From: Barrientosiimonas humi
Lineage (GTDB): Bacteria > Actinomycetota > Actinomycetes > Actinomycetales > Dermatophilaceae
Assembly (NCBI RefSeq): GCF_006716095.1
Contig: NZ_VFOK01000001.1
Location: 2,077,375-2,141,374, forward strand
DNA length: 64,000 nt
Reading direction: 5' to 3'
Shown here: piece by piece, positions 61,006-64,000 of the stretch
How the letters are laid out: every line of letters begins with the position of its first letter
Position numbering within the stretch: position 1 is the first letter of the stretch
Notes under the pieces: generated by a model
Told to the model about the DNA's origin: nothing
The model's database searches: none
The model's input: only the letters and a program-made list of their open reading frames with translations
Made by a program: the position numbers and the translations under genes

Positions 61006-61110
61006 GACGTCCCTTCGCTAGTACGACCTAGATCAGGTGCGACGGGTGTGATCTCAGCCGTGCCGAGCCGAGGCTCTCGCCTCTCCGTCCCGGGCACAGC
61101 ACCCCGCGTC
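61006..61110 (-). promoter_or_regulatory. TPP riboswitch (THI element)
   Basis: Read leftward: GACGCGGGGTGC at the 5' side, CGGCTGAGATCACACCC (the pyrimidine-binding CUGAGA), GCACCTGATCTAGGTCG and the 3' AGCGAAGGGACGTC. Stem P1 is GACG/CGTC. The AAGGGA of the aptamer is also the ribosome site for the thiM ATG five bases further on, so thiamine pyrophosphate binding should block translation directly. Confidence 0.93.
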
Positions 61111-61175
61111 GTGTGTCCTCGACCCTAACCCGGGGGTGCGGCCTGCGCCTCACCCCCGGGTGGTCGTCCCACCGC

Positions 61176-62867
61176 TCAGACCGCGGTGCGCACCCAGGCG
61201 GTCGCCTCGCCCGGCAGCCGGCCGTCGACGAGCGGACGGGTGGTGAGCACCACCTCGCCCGCGGGGAGCTCGGCCGGCTCGGTGCCGAAGGTCGTCACCA
61301 CGTGCCAGCCGCCGGGGCGCGAGAAGTGCAGCACGCCCTCGGGCGCGGGCTCCCAGGTGAGCTCCTCGTCGGTCTGCAGCTGCGCCCGCAGCGCCAGGGC
61401 GCGGCGGTAGAGCTCCAGCGGAGCCTCCGGGTCGCCCGACTGGGCCTCCACGGAGACCGCCCCGAACGACTCCGGCTGGGGCAGGTGCGCGGCCGAGCTG
61501 CCGAAGCCGTACGACGGGCCGGTGGTCGACCACGGCAGCGGCACCCGGCAGCCGTCGCGGCCGATCTGCTCGCCGCCGGTGCGCAGGAAGGTCGGGTCCT
61601 GGCGCCGGTCCTGCGGGATGGCCGCGACCTCTTCGAGCCCGAGCTCCTCGCCCTGGTAGAGGTAGGCCGAGCCGGGCAGCGCGAGCATGAACGCGGTCGC
61701 CGCGCGGGCCCGGCGCGCCCCGACCTGCGGGTCGATGGCCGGCGTGGTCCCGCCCGAGCGCAGCCACTCGTTCGCGAAGCGGACCATCACGTCGGCGCTG
61801 GCCGCGGTGTCCTTGCCCTGCAGCGCGTAACGAGTGGGGTGGCGCACCACGTCGTGGTTGGACAGCACCCACGTGGTCGACGAGCCCGAGGCCGCCGCCT
61901 GGGCCAGGTTGTCGGTGACGACCTCGCGGAAGGCCGTGGCGTCGAAGTCGGCCTCGAGCAGGTCGAAGTTGAACGCCTGGCCCAGCCCCTGCGGGCTGGC
62001 GTAGCGCGCCCGTCGCTCCGGCGTGGCGACCCACGCCTCGGCCACGGCCGTGCGCGGCGGGTCGTAGCTGTTCAGCACCTGCCGCCAGTCGGCGTAGATC
62101 TCGTGCACCTCGTCGCGGTCCCACATCGGGTGCTCGCCGGTGCCGGCCTCGAGCGCGAGCAGCTCGGCGTGGGTGGGCAGCTGCTCCGGCAGGTCCTTGG
62201 CGAGCCCGTGCGCGACGTCGACCCGGAACCCGTCGACCCCGCGGTCGCTCCAGAAGCGCAGCGTCGTGAGGAAGTCCTCGCGCACCTCCTGGTTGGCCCA
62301 GTTGAGGTCGGGCTGCTCGGGGGCGAAGTAGTGGTGGTACCACTGCCCGTCGCCCATCGGGTGCCACGCGGGGCCACCGAAGCCGGACTCCCAGTCCGAC
62401 GGCGGCAGCTCGCCGTCCTGGCCGCGCCCGTCGCGGATGACGTAGCGGTCGCGGGCCGGCGACCCCTTCGGCGCGGCCAGCGCCTCCTGGAACCAGGCGT
62501 GCCGGTCGCTGGTGTGGTTGGGGACGATGTCGACGATGACCTTGATCCCGGCTGCGTGCAGCGCGGCGACCAGCTCGTCGAACTCCTCCAGGGTCCCGAT
62601 GGTGGGGTCGACGTCGCGGTAGTCGTCGACGTCGTACCCGCCGTCGGCGAGCGCCGAGGGATAGAACGGGCTCAGCCACACGGCGTCGATGCCGAGCGTC
62701 TGCAGGTAGGGGACGCGGTCGATGATGCCGCGCAGGTCGCCGATCCCGTCACCGTTGGCGTCGGCGAAGCTGCGCGGGTAGATCTGGTAGACGCTGGCCT
62801 GGCGCCACCAGTCCCGGTCGCGGGGTCGCTGCGGGGTCGGCGCGGGGGCGGTGAGGGTGTCGGTCAT
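61176..62867 (-). CDS. GH13 alpha-glucosidase / oligo-1,6-glucosidase type
   Basis: 563 residues from ATG 62867 (an ATG at 62897 is also in frame). Cytoplasmic, no signal. GH13 conserved regions: VIVDIVPNHTSD, GFRVDVAHG (nucleophile Asp), AVAEAWV (acid/base Glu) and LSNHDVVR (stabilising Asp), plus the QIYPRSFADANGDGIGDL start typical of the oligo-1,6-glucosidase/alpha-glucosidase subfamily. It would cleave alpha-glucosides brought in by the ABC importer encoded upstream on the same strand. Confidence 0.93.
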   Translation of the reverse strand: MTDTLTAPAPTPQRPRDRDWWRQASVYQIYPRSFADANGDGIGDLRGIIDRVPYLQTLGIDAVWLSPFYPSALADGGYDVDDYRDVDPTIGTLEEFDELVAALHAAGIKVIVDIVPNHTSDRHAWFQEALAAPKGSPARDRYVIRDGRGQDGELPPSDWESGFGGPAWHPMGDGQWYHHYFAPEQPDLNWANQEVREDFLTTLRFWSDRGVDGFRVDVAHGLAKDLPEQLPTHAELLALEAGTGEHPMWDRDEVHEIYADWRQVLNSYDPPRTAVAEAWVATPERRARYASPQGLGQAFNFDLLEADFDATAFREVVTDNLAQAAASGSSTTWVLSNHDVVRHPTRYALQGKDTAASADVMVRFANEWLRSGGTTPAIDPQVGARRARAATAFMLALPGSAYLYQGEELGLEEVAAIPQDRRQDPTFLRTGGEQIGRDGCRVPLPWSTTGPSYGFGSSAAHLPQPESFGAVSVEAQSGDPEAPLELYRRALALRAQLQTDEELTWEPAPEGVLHFSRPGGWHVVTTFGTEPAELPAGEVVLTTRPLVDGRLPGEATAWVRTAV

Positions 62868-62913
62868 GGACGGGCACGTTCCTTTCGGGTCGGACATGGT
62901 CGGTCGGAGGGGG

Positions 62914-63792
62914 CTACTTGATGGCGCCGCGCATGACGCCGGCGATGATCCAGCGCTGCCCGACGAGATAGCCGACGACGGCGGGGATCATGGCGAGGGC
63001 GTACGACGCGAAGGCCACGTTGATGTCGAGCGTCAGCGAGTTCTGGTAGGACGCCTGCACCACCGGCAGGGTCTGCTTCTCGACGTCGGAGATGATCAGC
63101 GACGGCATCATGTAGTCGTTCCACGAGCCGAGGAACGAGAAGATGCCGACCGTCGCGGCCATCGGCAGCAGCAGCGGGAAGACGATCTTGCGGAACACCT
63201 GGAAGGGCGTCGCGCCGTCCAGCGCCGCGCTCTCCTCCAGCTCCTCGGGCAGGTTGCGGATGTAGGCCGCGAACAGCAACGAGTTGAACGACAGCCCGAA
63301 CATGATGTGCAGGATCGCCACGCCGAGCGGGTTGTCCAGGCCGAGCGCCGACATGAGCTTGATCTGCGGCAGCACGAGCACGACGAACGGGATGAACATC
63401 GCGCCGAGCAGGCTGATGAAGCACAGCCGGAAGAAGCGGAACTCCCAGTTGCGCACCACCGCCCAGGCGAACATCGACGGCAGGAAGATGTTGCCGGCGA
63501 CCGCGATCGCGCTGATGAACACGCTCCAGCCGAAGGCCCGCGGCGCGTTGACCAGCTCCCAGGCGGTGGCGAAGTTGCCGAACGCCGGGTCGGTCGGCAG
63601 CGCGAAGCCCGCGCCGGCGTCGCTGTTGGCGCCGGACTTCAGCGCCATGGCGAGCACGAAGTAGAGCGGGACGAGCACCACCAGCGACCCGATCGCAAGG
63701 ACCGTCGTCGGCAGCAGGCGGTACGGCCGTGGCGGGGCGAGCGGCGGCGGCTCGGTCCGCGCGTGGTCGGGACGCTCCAGCGTGGTGGTCAT
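62914..63792 (-). CDS. ABC sugar transporter permease, MalG/AglG-type
   Basis: 292 residues from ATG 63792. Six spans (LLPTTVLAIGSLVVLVPLYF first) and the EAA loop ELEESAALDGATPFQVFRKIVFP. It ends RWIIAGVMRGAIK. It overlaps the upstream permease by 4 nt (ATGA) and precedes the alpha-glucosidase gene, so the set is an alpha-glucoside uptake operon. Confidence 0.92.
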   Translation of the reverse strand: MTTTLERPDHARTEPPPLAPPRPYRLLPTTVLAIGSLVVLVPLYFVLAMALKSGANSDAGAGFALPTDPAFGNFATAWELVNAPRAFGWSVFISAIAVAGNIFLPSMFAWAVVRNWEFRFFRLCFISLLGAMFIPFVVLVLPQIKLMSALGLDNPLGVAILHIMFGLSFNSLLFAAYIRNLPEELEESAALDGATPFQVFRKIVFPLLLPMAATVGIFSFLGSWNDYMMPSLIISDVEKQTLPVVQASYQNSLTLDINVAFASYALAMIPAVVGYLVGQRWIIAGVMRGAIK

Positions 63793-64000
63793 CTCTTGTC
63801 TCCCATCAGCTTGACGACGCCCAGCTGCAGCAGCGACAGCACGACGGTGACCAGGAAGAAGACCATGGCGTTGGCCGTGCCGTAGGCGATGTCGCTGGCC
63901 TCGACGGTGCGCACGATGCTCATCGCGATCGAGGTGGTGGCGCCGCTCGGGCCGCCGCCGGTGAGGCCGACGATGATGTCGTAGGCGTTCAGCAGGTTCT
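63789..64000 (-). CDS. ABC sugar transporter permease, MalF/AglF-type, C-terminus only (runs off right edge)
   Basis: The last 69 codons are present. NLLNAYDIIVGLTGGGPSGA and the final span AMVFFLVTVVLSLLQLGVVKL are typical of MalF-type sugar permeases. It ends in the ATGA overlap with the next permease. The binding protein and any regulator are expected beyond the window. Confidence 0.88.
   Translation of the reverse strand, partial: NLLNAYDIIVGLTGGGPSGATTSIAMSIVRTVEASDIAYGTANAMVFFLVTVVLSLLQLGVVKLMGDKR

Overview
The window is very G+C-rich, densely packed DNA with GTG/TTG starts and many 1-4 nt stop/start overlaps. It comes from the chromosome of a high-GC actinobacterium. The tmRNA tag (ANSKRTDFALAA), an apparent 10-methyl fatty acid gene pair, a mycothiol-type DinB-like protein and the prfB-ftsE-ftsX-M23-smpB order fit Micrococcales (Dermacoccaceae/Intrasporangiaceae-like). 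That assignment is inference, since no rRNA gene is present.

Layout. (1) 1-11.5 kb: a catabolic island that looks like ectoine (or related N-acetylated diamino acid) utilisation. It holds two EutA-like Asp/Glu-racemase-superfamily proteins, an ectoine-hydrolase-like M24 protein, a class I aminotransferase, an M20 deacetylase, a GntR/FCD regulator, a divergent aldehyde dehydrogenase and class III aminotransferase pair, and a ProP-type transporter. Four near-identical palindromes, GATTGTC(A/G)ACAATC or close variants, sit in front of its transcription units and look like the regulon of the internal GntR protein. (2) 11.7-20 kb: housekeeping and hydrolase genes (HPPD, Lrp, IclR, P1 peptidase, DUF695, SF2 helicase, M43 metalloprotease, DUF3039). 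(3) About 20.4-26.4 kb: a compact integrated mobile element with a large serine recombinase, an excisionase-like HTH protein, a chain of tiny overlapping genes and an unrecognised 402-aa protein. It lies between the DUF3039 gene and yqgE. (4) 26.5-43 kb: yqgE, a DEAD-box helicase with a very long R/D-rich N-terminus, malic enzyme, ssrA (tmRNA), a CFA-synthase-like/FAD oxidoreductase pair (TmsB/TmsA type), an AraC regulator, a methyltransferase, a biotinyl-type domain protein, smpB, M23 peptidase, ftsX, ftsE and prfB. (5) 43-51.8 kb: a molybdenum hydroxylase cluster (MobA/MocA-like, MoxR, VWA/CoxE, XdhC/CoxF, CoxS, CoxL form II, CoxM, CoxG) with a CRP-type site before coxS. (6) 52-58.4 kb: a sugar locus (DeoR, DUF5107, NgcE-like lipoprotein and two permeases) with a divergent operator and a perfect CRP-type site. 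(7) 58.6-61.1 kb: thiD-thiE-thiM behind a TPP riboswitch; thiM is frameshifted. (8) 61.2-64 kb: a GH13 alpha-glucosidase and the permeases of an alpha-glucoside-type ABC importer, running off the right edge.

Intergenic regions carry several families of short repeats. One tandem family occurs in opposite orientation at 16.5 and 58.5 kb and ends in the same 30-bp segment. A hairpin family is shared by 38.5 and 51.9 kb. A third family at 43.5 kb has become the 3' end of a gene.

Likely flow in the first island: ProP-like uptake, M24 ring opening, M20 deacetylation, class III transamination to aspartate semialdehyde, then oxidation to aspartate. GntR repression would be lifted by a pathway intermediate. 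This is inferred from gene families and shared operators, not demonstrated.
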